Part shown: positions 1 to 9,452 of the stretch, piece by piece
Layout of the letters: each line of letters starts with the position of its first letter
Position numbering within the stretch: the first letter of the stretch is position 1
Assembly: GCF_004297125.1 (NCBI RefSeq)
Contig: NZ_SCVD01000024.1
Location: 124,001-188,000, forward strand
DNA length: 64,000 bases
Reading direction: 5' to 3'
Source: Phenylobacterium sp.
GTDB lineage: Bacteria > Pseudomonadota > Alphaproteobacteria > Caulobacterales > Caulobacteraceae
Made by a program: the position numbers and the translations under genes
The notes under the pieces: generated by a model
What the model saw: only the letters and a program-made list of their open reading frames with translations
What the model was told of the DNA's origin: nothing
The model's database searches: none

Positions 1-1078
1 TGTTCCCGAAGCTTCGCGACGCGGGCCGAGGCGGTGTCCGAGAGTCGCACCCGATCGGCCTGGCGACGGTACTGCATGAAGCTGGAAGGACCCGCGTGAC
101 CCATCATGGCGGCGCCCGTGGCGTCGCTGCATCCGGCCAGGACCAGCTCCACGCCGCGCGTGTGACGCAGGCCGTGGAGGTCATAGGGGGGCTGTCCACT
201 CGGCCCGGCTCGTGGAGCTTCGCGACCAGCTTGCGCAGCTCGAGAGCCAAGCCATCCTCCGTGTAGGGGCGGCCCGCCACGTTGTAGACCCGGGCGGTGG
301 TGGCGCCCGGCGCCGCATCGGCCTTGACCTTGCGGCCCTGCCGCGGCTCGGCTGGAGGGGCGGCCGGCGTCCGAGCTCGGGGTCCTCGATCACATCCACC
401 CGGACCCGACGCTTTCCGGAGACGTACTGGAAGCGGCCATCCTGGCGCGCGGAGCGGGGCATGGTGACCAGGTCTCCGCGCCGGGCTCCGATGTAGCGCG
501 CGACCGCCATGGCCCGGGCCAAGCCGAGTTTCCGGGCCTCCAGGACCGCTTCCATCACGGTCTGGAAAGTGGCGTCCGACCAGATCAGGTGCGGCTCCTT
601 GAGCTCGCGGGGCCGGCGGACCTGGCCCACCAGCGGGAAGGGGGCCTGCTTCAGCTTTCCGGCCACCGGGCGGGCTTGAGAACGTTCCTGAGCACCTGCA
701 GGCGCAGGTTGGCCGCCGATGCCCGTGGCTGGCCCAGGCGCCCTTAAGTCGATTCACGAAGGCCGGGGTGAAGGCCGAGGCGGCGAGGGTCCCGAGGTCA
801 TCCTCGAACTCCTTCAGCATCGCCCGGTAGAGGTACTTGGTGGAGGCCGCCGGCGCCTTGCGGTCCGGGTTCTCCAGCTCGTAGGCGCGGAGCGCCGCCG
901 CCATGGCGCCCTTGGCCAGGGACGTCGTCGGCGACAGGTCCTCGATCAGCTGCAGCACGTGCCGCTCGAGGGCGGAGTCGCTCAGGCCATCGGGGAGCCG
1001 GACGGAAGGCAGGCCCTTCTTGCGCAAGTAGAGAAAGACCCGGCCGTCGGGCTGGCTGATCTGGTGGAGGTGCTTCAC
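1..1078 (-). pseudogene. Frameshifted tyrosine recombinase (phage/ICE-type integrase), C-terminus beyond window
   Basis: Site-specific recombinases of this family cut and join att sites through a tyrosine. The reading starts at a GTG (1078) and gives a plausible integrase N-terminal part, but the frame is lost near 715. A second frame (about 666 to 370) carries the core-binding/catalytic stretch with ARRGDLV (first catalytic Arg). The original frame returns (about 290-180), and the catalytic end lies in yet another frame from about 180 to 1: HGLRHTRG, then MMGHAG, then the nucleophile context FMQYRRQAD. All catalytic boxes are therefore present but split by at least three indels. The end runs off the left edge. 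It lies beside a relaxase fragment, which suits a decayed integrative element. Family assignment is firm; whether the shifts are biological or assembly errors is open. Confidence 0.8.
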
Positions 1079-1133
1079 GTCAGCTCCGTTTCGTCATGTG
1101 GCGCCGGGCCGCCCGGGCGCGCTGCTTGCCTGA

Positions 1134-1343
1134 GCATGGGACCGGCTTTCCGACCTCAGGAGCTATGTGCGCGACGTGATGGGGCGGGTGTCGGCCGACC
1201 TTGGCGAGCCGGAGCTGGACTGGCTGGCGGCTTGCCACTTCGACACCGACCAGCCGCAGGCGCATGTCCTGGTCCGGGGCCGACGGGGCGACGGGCGCGA
1301 CCTCGTGATCCCCCGCCAATACGTCGGCTGGGCGATCACCTGA
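1134..1343 (+). pseudogene. Relaxase/mobilisation nuclease fragment (VirD2-like, DUF3363 type)
   Basis: This open stretch of 69 codons has no start codon of its own; an in-frame TGA at 1131 precedes it. It reads LRSYVRDVMGRVSADLGEP, then a block with HFDTDQPQAHVLVRG, then GRDLVIPRQYVGWAIT and a stop. This resembles the metal-binding histidine region of TraI/VirD2-like relaxases found in mobilisable islands, which normally read HFNTxHPHxHxxxRG followed by a DLxIxRxYI segment. Full-length proteins are around 600 residues, so this is a small internal fragment. It was found by reading the frame directly; the match is from memory of the family. It lies next to a broken integrase and just before the sigma-factor gene, so both are probably remains of one element. 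Confidence 0.6.
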
Positions 1344-1385
1344 TGGGGCAGGCGCCAGAATTCCTGCGCCTATGCGGGCCGCACC

Positions 1386-2084
1386 ATGAAATTGTTCGCA
1401 TCTGCCCCCACCCGAGCTTCTCTTCGACCGCGGTTATGCCTTAGCGTCACGCCGGGGGATTTGCGGGTGCCAGAGATCGAGCAGGACGGATGGGGCGAGA
1501 TCGCAGACGCGACGACGCCTGTCGACGTGCGCGCACGGGCCGCCTGGCTGGGCCACCACGTCATTCCGCACGAGCCAGCGCTCAGGAACTGGCTCCGCCG
1601 CCGCGAGGTGGACGGCCTCGACATCGACGATATCGTGCAAGAGGTCTACACACGGCTCATCGCACTTCACTCGGTCGACCACGTCCAAAGCCCGAAGACC
1701 TACGCGTTCCAGGTGGCGTCCTCGGTGATGATCAACCACATCCGCCGACTGAAAGTGGTCTCCATCGAGTCCGTGGCGAGCTTCGAGCACCTGGATGTGG
1801 CCGATGACGACCCATCGCCGGAACGCATCGCCGCCGACCGGGATGAACTTCGGCGCCTGCAGAAGACGCTGGCCTCGCTGCCGGCCCGCGTCGCGGAGGT
1901 CTTCAAGCTGCGGCGCATCGAGGGGCTTTCGCAGCGCGAGGTGGCCAGTCGGCTTGGCGTCGCCGAGAGCACCGTCGAGAAACATATGGCCCGCGGGGCC
2001 GTGCTAATGGCTGGATGGTTCAAGACTGGCGGAAAAGAACGACCCCCGGCGTCTAAGACCGTGATCCAGAGGTTGATGCCCTAA
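1386..2084 (+). CDS. ECF-family RNA polymerase sigma factor, FecI type
   Basis: Predicted extracytoplasmic-function sigma factor, expected to direct transcription of the TonB receptor genes downstream once released by its FecR partner. Region 2 lies around residues 62-122 (with DIDDIVQEVYTRL) and region 4 at about 165-214, with the helix-turn-helix LSQREVASRLGVAESTVEKH. The ATG at 1386 gives 232 residues, but the first 27 look unlike any sigma factor. A GTG at 1467, preceded by GGGGGA at about 6 bases, would give 205 residues and may be the true start. The anti-sigma gene follows after a single base. Gene order sigma, FecR, STN-bearing receptor is the classical iron-citrate-type cell-surface signalling layout; the ligand here is unknown. 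Confidence 0.9.
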   Translation: MKLFASAPTRASLRPRLCLSVTPGDLRVPEIEQDGWGEIADATTPVDVRARAAWLGHHVIPHEPALRNWLRRREVDGLDIDDIVQEVYTRLIALHSVDHVQSPKTYAFQVASSVMINHIRRLKVVSIESVASFEHLDVADDDPSPERIAADRDELRRLQKTLASLPARVAEVFKLRRIEGLSQREVASRLGVAESTVEKHMARGAVLMAGWFKTGGKERPPASKTVIQRLMP

Positions 2085-2085
2085 C

Positions 2086-3030
2086 ATGGCCAGGGAAACG
2101 GCTGACGACATCGACGAGGCCGCGGCCGGCTGGGCGGCGCGCGCCGACCGCGGTCTGACGCCCACCGAGACGGTGGAGCTGGAGGCCTGGCTGCGCGGCG
2201 ACATCCGCCGCTCGGGCGCCTATGCGCGCATGACCTGGGCGCTGATGAGCACCGAGCCATCCGCTGCTGCTGCTGGGGATGCTCGTGCGCCGCCCCGGAT
2301 CACGCGCCGGCGGTGGATGGCCGGCGGGGGCGCCATCGCCGCGTCGCTGGCGGGCGTGGGCGTCTACCTCGGCTCGTCGCGGCCCGCCGCCTATAGCACC
2401 CGCAAGGGCGAGAAGAAGGTCGTCAGCCTGGAGGACGGCTCGGTGATGACCCTGAACACGGCCACGCGTCTCGAGGTGCGGTTCACGAACGACCGCCGCC
2501 TGATCCGCCTGGTCGACGGCGAGGCCCTGTTCGACGTCGCCAAGGACCGCGCCCGGCCGTTCATCGTCAGCGCCCGCAACGCCGAGGTCCGCGCCGTCGG
2601 CACCAGCTTCACGGTGTCGAACGTCGACAGCGCGCCCGTCGAGGTGCTGGTGCGCGAGGGCATCGTCGATGTCCGACGGGCGAACGCCCCGGAACAGGCG
2701 CCGACCCGCGTGACGGCCAACAGCCGCGCGATCCTGGCCCGCGACACCGGCGCCGTCGCCGTGGCACATGTGGAGGAGGCCCAGCTGGGGACCGACCTGG
2801 CATGGAAGGACGGCAAGATCGTCTTCCAGGGCGAGACCCTGGCCGCCGCCGCCGCCCGGTTCAGCCGCTACAGCGATATCGGCATTGTCATCGACGACCC
2901 CGACCTGGGCGCCGAGAAGGTGGCCGGCGTGTTCAACGCCAACGACCCCGTCGGCTTCGCGAAGTCGATGGCGCTCAGCCTGAACGCCACGGCGGAAATC
3001 CGCGCGGATGTGGTGCGTCTGGCCCGTTGA
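2086..3030 (+). CDS. FecR-family anti-sigma factor
   Basis: Inner-membrane regulator that holds the sigma factor and receives a signal from the N-terminal domain of the outer-membrane receptor. The 314-residue protein has a short cytoplasmic DUF4880-like part (about 8-55, with AxxWxxR-like and WL features), one membrane segment at about 77-97 after RITRRRW, a periplasmic FecR domain at about 104-200 (EDGSVMTLNTATRLEV, RLVDGEALFDVAKD, VGTSFTV) and a C-terminal DUF4974-type region (about 243-312). The length is normal for the family. The start ATG is one base after the sigma-factor stop, so the two are surely cotranscribed. An 89-base gap separates it from the receptor gene. Confidence 0.93.
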   Translation: MARETADDIDEAAAGWAARADRGLTPTETVELEAWLRGDIRRSGAYARMTWALMSTEPSAAAAGDARAPPRITRRRWMAGGGAIAASLAGVGVYLGSSRPAAYSTRKGEKKVVSLEDGSVMTLNTATRLEVRFTNDRRLIRLVDGEALFDVAKDRARPFIVSARNAEVRAVGTSFTVSNVDSAPVEVLVREGIVDVRRANAPEQAPTRVTANSRAILARDTGAVAVAHVEEAQLGTDLAWKDGKIVFQGETLAAAAARFSRYSDIGIVIDDPDLGAEKVAGVFNANDPVGFAKSMALSLNATAEIRADVVRLAR

Positions 3031-3119
3031 CACGCGGGCCGTGCAAAGGCTTTCCGGCGGAGGGCGCCCCGCCTAGGTTGCCGCCTGTAGGTGGGGATGA
3101 GCCGCAGGGCTCCGGGCGT

Positions 3120-6100
3120 ATGGGCAGGGGTGTCAGGCGGTTTGTGAGGCGAGGCGCCGTGGCGCTGTTGCTGGTGGGTCTGCCGGCGCCCGCCATCGCC
3201 CAGACCCGCGTCTTCAACGTCCCGTCCCAGGACGCCGCGACGGCCATCGTCGCCTTCGCCCTGCAGGCCGACGTGCAGATCACCGCCCCGGTGTCGCGGC
3301 TGGCTGGCGTGCGGACGCCCGCTGTGCGCGGGGCCATGGACGTCCGCACGGCGCTGGCGACGCTCCTGCGGGGCACGCACCTCGCCGTGGCGCGCGACGA
3401 TGGCCGCACGATCACCTTGCGGTTCGTGTCGGACACCGACGCGGCGCCAGTGACGACCGTCTCGAACGTCAGCGAACTGGTGGTGACCGGTACGCGAGTC
3501 GGGACGGGCGCGCCGCAATCGTCCGCGCCGGTCACGACGCGCAGCGGACGCTCGCTCGCCGACACCGGCGACACCAACGTCCAGCGCATGGTGGCCGAGG
3601 CTGGCGCTCTGGTCGGGTCGGCGGCGGGCGACGACGAGCGGGGCACGGGCGAGAGCGCGCTGAACCTGCGCAACCTCGGCCAGAACCGCACGCTCACCCT
3701 GGTGGACAGTCGGCGCTTCGTCGGCGGCTTCGGCGGCTCCAGCGCCGTGGACGTCAACGCCATCCCCGCCGCCCTGATCGAGCGCGTGGACGTGCTGACC
3801 GGCGGCGCCTCGGCGATCTATGGCGCGGACGCGGTGACCGGCGTCGTCAACTTCATCCTCAAGCGCAATTTCCAGGGGCTGGCGATCGACGCCCAGTATG
3901 GCGACGCCGAGCGGGGCGATTACCGCGACCAGGTCTATTCGATCACCCTGGGCCAGGGCTTGCAGGGCGATCGCGGCAACGTCACGGTCAACTACACCTT
4001 CGGCGAGCGCCCCAATGTGCTGGCGGCGGCGCGGCGCGAGGCGACGGTCGACATCTACGAGCAGGTCAACAATCCCAACGGCCCCACGCCGCGCTTCGTC
4101 CTGATGCAGGGCACCCGCGAGGCGTTCTTCACCTTGGGAGGCGCGGTGATCGATCCTCGCCGGCAGATCTCGCCCGGCGGGTTCAAGGGTGACGGCACGC
4201 CCTTCGTCCACGGCGTCAGCGTCGGCGGCTTCGCGGGCGCGACCGAGATCGGCGGCGACGGCGCGCCATCCTACACCCTGTTCAACGACGACATCCGCCC
4301 GGGCGCGCGGCGCAACATCCTGACGGTCCTGGCGCGCTACGATGTGAGCGACGGCTTCCGGCCCTATGTCGACCTGCATCTCTCGGAGGTCCGCAACACC
4401 TCGACGGCGCAGCCGACCCAGCTGGTCAACCAGCCGATCGCCAGGGACAACGCCTTCCTGCCGGCCAATGTCGCCGCGCTGGTCCCTGCCTCGGGCACCT
4501 TGATGAACCGCTGGGACTACGACGGCGACCTGCGGGACCTGCGGGTCTCGAAGCGGACCGTCCGCGTGGTGGCGGGCGCGCGGGGCGACCTGAGCCCACA
4601 CCTGCAGTACGACGTCTCGATCAACTACGGCCAGGTGCGCGCGCGGTCGTCGGCCAGCAATGCGCGGCTGTACGATCGCTACCTCGCTGCCATGGATGCG
4701 GTGGTCGATCCCGCGAGCGGCCGGATCGTCTGCCGGAGCGACATCGACCCGGCGAGCTTCAGCCGGCTGCGCACCGACGCCCTGGCGGTAGCCTTCAACC
4801 CGGCCCTGGGACCGGCCAGCTTTGTCGCCGGGCAGGGCAGCGGCTGTATTCCCTACAACCCCTTCACCACGGACAGCAGCGTCAACGCCCAGGCGCTGGC
4901 CTGGATCTACCAGCCCATCGTGGACGTCGTGCGCAACAGCCAGACCGTGGTGTCGGGCTATCTGGGCGCCGACACCGGCGAGGTCTTCGAGTTGCCGGGC
5001 GGTCCCATCCGCTTGGTGGTCGGCGGCGAGTACCGGCGGGAGGCCTCCGAGGCCGACTTCGGCCCGTTCAGCGGTTCCAGCCGGAGCATCACGCGGATTA
5101 ACAACATCGACCTAAAGGGCGAATACGATGTCTACGAAGTTTTCGGCGAGGTCTCGCTGCCGCTGCTGAAGGACGTCGGGCCGCTGGTCCGTGAGCTGGT
5201 CGTCGACGGCGCCTATCGCCTCTCGAACTATTCGACCATCGGCACGACACAGACCTGGAAGGTCGGCGGGGTCTTCGCCACGGCCGGCGGGCTGCGCTTC
5301 CGCGGCGCCTGGTCGAAGGCCGCTCGGGCGCCGACGATCGGCGAGCTGTTCACGCCGGTGACCAACACGGTCACGACCATCGGCATCAACGATCCCTGCG
5401 CCAGTGCCAACCTCGGCCTGGGCACGGCGACGCGGCGGGCCAACTGCGAGACCGCCCTGCGCACGCTGGGCGTCGATCCGGCCACGTTCAATCCGCTGTT
5501 GGGCTCCTTCTTCCCCTCCAGCGTCGGCGGAAACCCCACGCTGCAGGAGGAGACGGCGCGCACCAAGACCTACGGGGTGACCTGGGAGCCGACCTTCGTC
5601 CCGGGCCTGTCGCTGAGCGCCGACCACTACGACATCGAGATCAGCGACGCGGTCATCACGCCGACCACCATCTCGATCTTCAACGCCTGCTACGACGCCG
5701 CCTCGCTGGACAACATCTTCTGCTCGCTCCTGCGCCGGGACACAGGCTCGGGCATGGCCAGCTTCGTGCGGGTGAACGCGGTCAACGTCGCCAAGGTCTA
5801 CACCAGCGGCTGGGAGCTGGCCGGCGCCTACGCCCTGCCCACCGACCGGTTCGGGCGCTTCAGCCTGGCCGCGACCGCCAGCTACCTGCAGCGGCTGGAG
5901 CTGCAGAAGACGCCGCTGCCGGTGCTGACCGACGACCGCGGGCGCTTCGACACCGACACCGGCGGATCGTCGCCCCGGTGGGTGGCCAACGTCGACCTCG
6001 GCTGGGCCGGCGGGCGGTGGGACCTGAACTACGGGATCAACTACAGCGGTCGCACGCTACGCAACCCGTTGTCCAACGCCCAGCGGGCCACGGCCTACGA

Positions 6101-6323
6101 CGTGATCGATACCCCCTATGTGAAGGCCTACATCAATCACGACGTCCAGGTGGGCTATCGGGTGCGGAGCGACAGCCGCCTCTATGCCGGCGTGCGCAAT
6201 CTCACGGATCGGTACCCGGACAAGTACCAGGGGTCCCTCAACGCGGCCTCGGGACGCCAGGGCTACGCCGGGCGGACCTACTATGTGGGCTTCAATCTGA
6301 AGCTCGACGACGCCCGGCCCTGA
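3120..6323 (+). CDS. TonB-dependent receptor with N-terminal signalling (STN) domain
   Basis: Outer-membrane active transporter that also signals. The chosen ATG at 3120 begins a clear signal peptide (MGRGVRRFVRRGAVALLLVG, cleavage near AIA/Q at residue 27), giving 1067 residues; the open frame upstream only overlaps fecR. Residues about 30-102 are a secretin/TonB short N-terminal domain (VFNVPSQDAATAIVAFALQA), the module that touches FecR. A TonB-box-like ELVVTGTRV follows, then a plug (LNLRNLGQNRTLTLVDSRRF, RVDVLTGGASAIYGADAVTG) and a long beta-barrel ending YYVGFNLKLDDARP. The plug type is that of large Caulobacterales/Sphingomonadales receptors for sugars or peptides. The next gene is a close paralogue lacking STN. 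Confidence 0.93.
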   Translation: MGRGVRRFVRRGAVALLLVGLPAPAIAQTRVFNVPSQDAATAIVAFALQADVQITAPVSRLAGVRTPAVRGAMDVRTALATLLRGTHLAVARDDGRTITLRFVSDTDAAPVTTVSNVSELVVTGTRVGTGAPQSSAPVTTRSGRSLADTGDTNVQRMVAEAGALVGSAAGDDERGTGESALNLRNLGQNRTLTLVDSRRFVGGFGGSSAVDVNAIPAALIERVDVLTGGASAIYGADAVTGVVNFILKRNFQGLAIDAQYGDAERGDYRDQVYSITLGQGLQGDRGNVTVNYTFGERPNVLAAARREATVDIYEQVNNPNGPTPRFVLMQGTREAFFTLGGAVIDPRRQISPGGFKGDGTPFVHGVSVGGFAGATEIGGDGAPSYTLFNDDIRPGARRNILTVLARYDVSDGFRPYVDLHLSEVRNTSTAQPTQLVNQPIARDNAFLPANVAALVPASGTLMNRWDYDGDLRDLRVSKRTVRVVAGARGDLSPHLQYDVSINYGQVRARSSASNARLYDRYLAAMDAVVDPASGRIVCRSDIDPASFSRLRTDALAVAFNPALGPASFVAGQGSGCIPYNPFTTDSSVNAQALAWIYQPIVDVVRNSQTVVSGYLGADTGEVFELPGGPIRLVVGGEYRREASEADFGPFSGSSRSITRINNIDLKGEYDVYEVFGEVSLPLLKDVGPLVRELVVDGAYRLSNYSTIGTTQTWKVGGVFATAGGLRFRGAWSKAARAPTIGELFTPVTNTVTTIGINDPCASANLGLGTATRRANCETALRTLGVDPATFNPLLGSFFPSSVGGNPTLQEETARTKTYGVTWEPTFVPGLSLSADHYDIEISDAVITPTTISIFNACYDAASLDNIFCSLLRRDTGSGMASFVRVNAVNVAKVYTSGWELAGAYALPTDRFGRFSLAATASYLQRLELQKTPLPVLTDDRGRFDTDTGGSSPRWVANVDLGWAGGRWDLNYGINYSGRTLRNPLSNAQRATAYDVIDTPYVKAYINHDVQVGYRVRSDSRLYAGVRNLTDRYPDKYQGSLNAASGRQGYAGRTYYVGFNLKLDDARP

Positions 6324-6444
6324 GCCCGGCGCGGCCCCGCCGCACAATGTGACGAAATCAAAAAGGTCATATGGCGGATCGGCTCGACCCCACCTGTCTA
6401 AACCCCATGAGAGCCCCGGCTGGGGCCTAAGGGGGATATGCAGA

Positions 6445-9378
6445 ATGACGAACAAGACGCGCAGGGCGACCTTGGCTTGCGGCGCCGCGATGCTGGCGCT
6501 GGGTTTCGCCACGCAGGGCCTGGCCCAGGAGGTCGGCGAGGTTGTCGTGACCGGGACACGCGTGCGCGTGCCGAACCTGGAGTCGCCCGCCCCGATCACC
6601 ACGCTGAGCGAGCAGGCCCTGCTCTATACCGGCAAGACCAACGTCCAGCAGATGGTGGCCGAGGTTGGCGCCCTGGTGGGCTCGAACGGCGACGACCAGC
6701 GCAGCACGGGTGAAAGCGCGCTGAACCTGCGCAACCTCGGCCAGAACCGCACCCTGACCCTGGTCGACGGCCGCCGCTTCGTCGGCGGCTTCGGCGGCAA
6801 CAGCGCGGTCGATCTGAACGTGATCCCCTCCGCGCTCATCGAACGGGTGGACGTCCTGACCGGCGGCGCCTCGGCCGTGTACGGCGCCGACGCGGTGACC
6901 GGCGTCGTGAACTTCATCCTGAAGAAGGACTTCGAGGGCCTGGGCTTCGACGCCCAGTTCGGCAACGCCGAGCGCGGCGACTTCCGCGACCAGGTCTATT
7001 CCGTCACCGCCGGCCGCAACTTCCACGACGGCCGCGGCAATGTGACGATCAACTACACCTACGGCGAGCGCCCGAACGTGCCGGTGTCGGCGCGCAAGGA
7101 GGCCTTCGACCTCTATGAGCGGGTGAACAACCCCAGCGGGACGGTTCCGCGCTTCGTGTTGCTGAACAACACCCGTGACGGGTTCTTCGCCAACGGCGGC
7201 GCCTTCATCGATCCGGGCCGCACGTTCTCGCCAGGCGGCTTCAACGGCAACGGTACGCCCTATCGTCACGGCCAGAACGTGGGCGGCTACGCCGGCGCGA
7301 CCGAGATCGGCGGCGACGGCCCGCCCACCTACACCCTGTTCAGCGACGACCTGCGCCCCAGCAGCGAGCGGAACATCATCTCCGTGCTGGCGCACTACGA
7401 CGTGAGCGACAAGTTCAAGCCGTACCTCGACCTGCACCTCTCCAACATCCGCAACGAGTCGCTGTCGCAGCAGTCGCAGCTGGTCTTCCAGCCCATCGCT
7501 TCGGACACCGCCTTCATTCCCGCCAACGTCCGGGCCGCCGCGGGCGCCACCCCGATCCTCTTCAACCGCTGGGACTACGACGGCGGTCTGCGCGATCAGC
7601 GCATCACCAAGCGGACGGTCCGCATCGTGGTCGGGGCCAAGGGCGAGCTGACTGATCACCTGCAGTACGACATCTCGGCCAACTACGGCGAGGTCCGCCG
7701 CCGGGCCTACATCGCCAACAACCGGCTCTACGACCGCTTCATCGCGGCTATCGATGCGGTGGTGGATCCCGCCACGGGCCGCGCCGTCTGCCGCAGCGAC
7801 CTGGACCCCTCCAGCTTCAACCGCCTGCGCACGGACGCCCTGGCCGTGGCCTTCAACCCGGCCCTGGGCCCGGTGAGCTTCACGGCCGGCCGCAACAGCG
7901 GCTGCGTGCCCTACAATCCCCTGACCACCGACAGCGCATCGCAAGCGGCGGCCGTGGCCTGGATCTACCAGCCGACGGTCGACTATGTGCGCAACAAGCA
8001 GACCGTGCTCTCGGGCTTCCTGACCGCCGACACCGGCGGCCTGTTCGAGCTGCCGGGCGGCGCGATCAACCTGGTCGCCGGCGCCGAGTACCGCAAGGAA
8101 GAGTCGGACATCGACTTCGGTCCGTTCAGCGGCTCGCCCCGCAAGATCGCCCACCTGAACGGCACCGACGCCCAGGGCCAGTACGATGTCACCGAGGTGT
8201 TCGGGGAAATCTCCGCCCCGCTGCTGAAGGACGTCGGGCCGTTCATCCGCGAGCTGACGATCGACGGCGCCTATCGCTATTCCGACTACTCCACCATCGG
8301 CACGACCAGCACCTGGAAGGTCGGCGGCGTCTTCGCCACCGCGCTCGGCCTCAAGCTGCGCGGCACCTATTCTCGGGCGGCGCGCGCGCCGACCATCGGC
8401 GAGCTGTACACGCCCCTGGCCAACGGGACGTCTGCGCTGGGCAGCAACGATCCCTGCTCGACCAGCAACGTCTCGCTGGGCACCAGCACGCGCCGCGCCA
8501 ACTGTGAGACGGCGCTGCGAGCCCTGAACGTCAATCCGGCGACCTTCAACCCGCTGCTGGGGACGTTCTTCCTGTCGCAGACGGGCGGCAACGTGAACCT
8601 GAAGGAAGAGACCGCCAAGACCCTGACCCTCGGCGGCGTCTGGCAGCCGGAGTTCATCCCGGGCTTGTCCCTCAGCGTCGACTACTACGACATCGAGCTC
8701 AGCGACGCGGTGATCCGGCCGACCGCCAACTCGATCTTCAACGCCTGCTACGACGCGGCCGATCTGAACAACGTATTCTGCTCGCTGCTGCGCCGCGACG
8801 CCACGACCGGCTTCGCCACCTTCGTGCAGATCAGCGACGTCAACGTGGCCAAGATCTACACCGAGGGCTACGAGTTCAGCGGCAGCTACACCCTGCCGAC
8901 GGACTACGGCCGCTTCACGCTGAGCGGCAACGCCAGCTACCTGAAGCGCCTGGACCTGCAGAAGACTCCGGCTCCGCTGCTCACCGACGACCGGGGTCTC
9001 TACGACACCGACGCCGGCGGCTCCTCGCCCAAGTGGGTGGGCAACGTCGACCTGTCGTGGTCCTACGGCGCCTGGGATGCGAACTACGGCTTCAGTTACA
9101 GCAGCCGGACGCTTCGCAACGGCATCACCAACATCCAGCGGCCCACCGTCGATACGTTCATCGACGAGCCCTACATCAAGGCGTTCGTGAACCACGACTT
9201 CCAGGTCGGATACAAGGTGCAGGAGGACAGCCGCATCTACGCCGGCGTCCGCAACCTGACGAACGAATATCCGGACAAGGTCCAGGGCTCGCTCAACGGC
9301 CTTCTGGGTCGCCAGGGCTATGCCGGTCGCACCTACTATGTGGGCGTGAACCTGAAGTTCGCCGACCTCTGGAACTGA
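6445..9378 (+). CDS. TonB-dependent receptor, tandem paralogue without STN domain
   Basis: Outer-membrane receptor of about 977 residues. The ATG at 6445 has GGGGGA 8 bases upstream and starts a signal peptide (MTNKTRRATLACGAAMLALG, cleavage near residue 27). The mature protein goes straight into a TonB box (EVVVTGTRV) and plug, with no STN domain. It aligns almost throughout with the preceding receptor: for example LNLRNLGQNRTLTLVDGRRF, RVDVLTGGASAVYGADAVTG, and barrel segments such as AFNPALGP and YTLFSDDLRP. The pair therefore arose by duplication, and only the first copy kept or gained the signalling domain. A 121-base AT-richer gap before it could hold a separate promoter. It probably carries the bulk uptake flux while the first copy senses; this is inference. 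Confidence 0.93.
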   Translation: MTNKTRRATLACGAAMLALGFATQGLAQEVGEVVVTGTRVRVPNLESPAPITTLSEQALLYTGKTNVQQMVAEVGALVGSNGDDQRSTGESALNLRNLGQNRTLTLVDGRRFVGGFGGNSAVDLNVIPSALIERVDVLTGGASAVYGADAVTGVVNFILKKDFEGLGFDAQFGNAERGDFRDQVYSVTAGRNFHDGRGNVTINYTYGERPNVPVSARKEAFDLYERVNNPSGTVPRFVLLNNTRDGFFANGGAFIDPGRTFSPGGFNGNGTPYRHGQNVGGYAGATEIGGDGPPTYTLFSDDLRPSSERNIISVLAHYDVSDKFKPYLDLHLSNIRNESLSQQSQLVFQPIASDTAFIPANVRAAAGATPILFNRWDYDGGLRDQRITKRTVRIVVGAKGELTDHLQYDISANYGEVRRRAYIANNRLYDRFIAAIDAVVDPATGRAVCRSDLDPSSFNRLRTDALAVAFNPALGPVSFTAGRNSGCVPYNPLTTDSASQAAAVAWIYQPTVDYVRNKQTVLSGFLTADTGGLFELPGGAINLVAGAEYRKEESDIDFGPFSGSPRKIAHLNGTDAQGQYDVTEVFGEISAPLLKDVGPFIRELTIDGAYRYSDYSTIGTTSTWKVGGVFATALGLKLRGTYSRAARAPTIGELYTPLANGTSALGSNDPCSTSNVSLGTSTRRANCETALRALNVNPATFNPLLGTFFLSQTGGNVNLKEETAKTLTLGGVWQPEFIPGLSLSVDYYDIELSDAVIRPTANSIFNACYDAADLNNVFCSLLRRDATTGFATFVQISDVNVAKIYTEGYEFSGSYTLPTDYGRFTLSGNASYLKRLDLQKTPAPLLTDDRGLYDTDAGGSSPKWVGNVDLSWSYGAWDANYGFSYSSRTLRNGITNIQRPTVDTFIDEPYIKAFVNHDFQVGYKVQEDSRIYAGVRNLTNEYPDKVQGSLNGLLGRQGYAGRTYYVGVNLKFADLWN

Positions 9379-9390
9379 TGGCTCGACGAA

Positions 9391-9413
9391 GGCGCGGGGC
9401 TTGGCCCCGCGCC
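9391..9413 (+). other. Strong stem-loop between receptor and amidohydrolase genes
   Basis: Two perfect 10-base arms (GGCGCGGGGC and GCCCCGCGCC) flank a TTG loop, 13 bases after the receptor stop. No T-run follows, so it is not a classical intrinsic terminator. It could be a partial terminator or a 3'-end stabiliser that sets receptor mRNA above enzyme mRNA. The structure is read directly; the role is inference. Confidence 0.55.
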
Positions 9414-9452
9414 AACGGGTCACTCCTTCGCATACATCTTCCGGAGACCTTC

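Noticed and set aside
719..1444. Plus-strand open frame across the integrase and relaxase remains
   Set aside because: It runs antisense to integrase motifs and out of frame with the relaxase fragment; the encoded sequence has no family features.
2802..3119. Upstream extension of the first TonB receptor frame into the FecR gene
   Set aside because: The signal peptide begins at 3120; the extension overlaps well-formed FecR C-terminal sequence and encodes Arg/Pro-rich filler.
6427..9423. Minus-strand open frame of almost 1000 codons opposite the second TonB receptor
   Set aside because: A shadow frame typical of GC-rich genes; the plus-strand protein has signal peptide, plug and barrel, while the minus frame is compositionally odd with no motifs.
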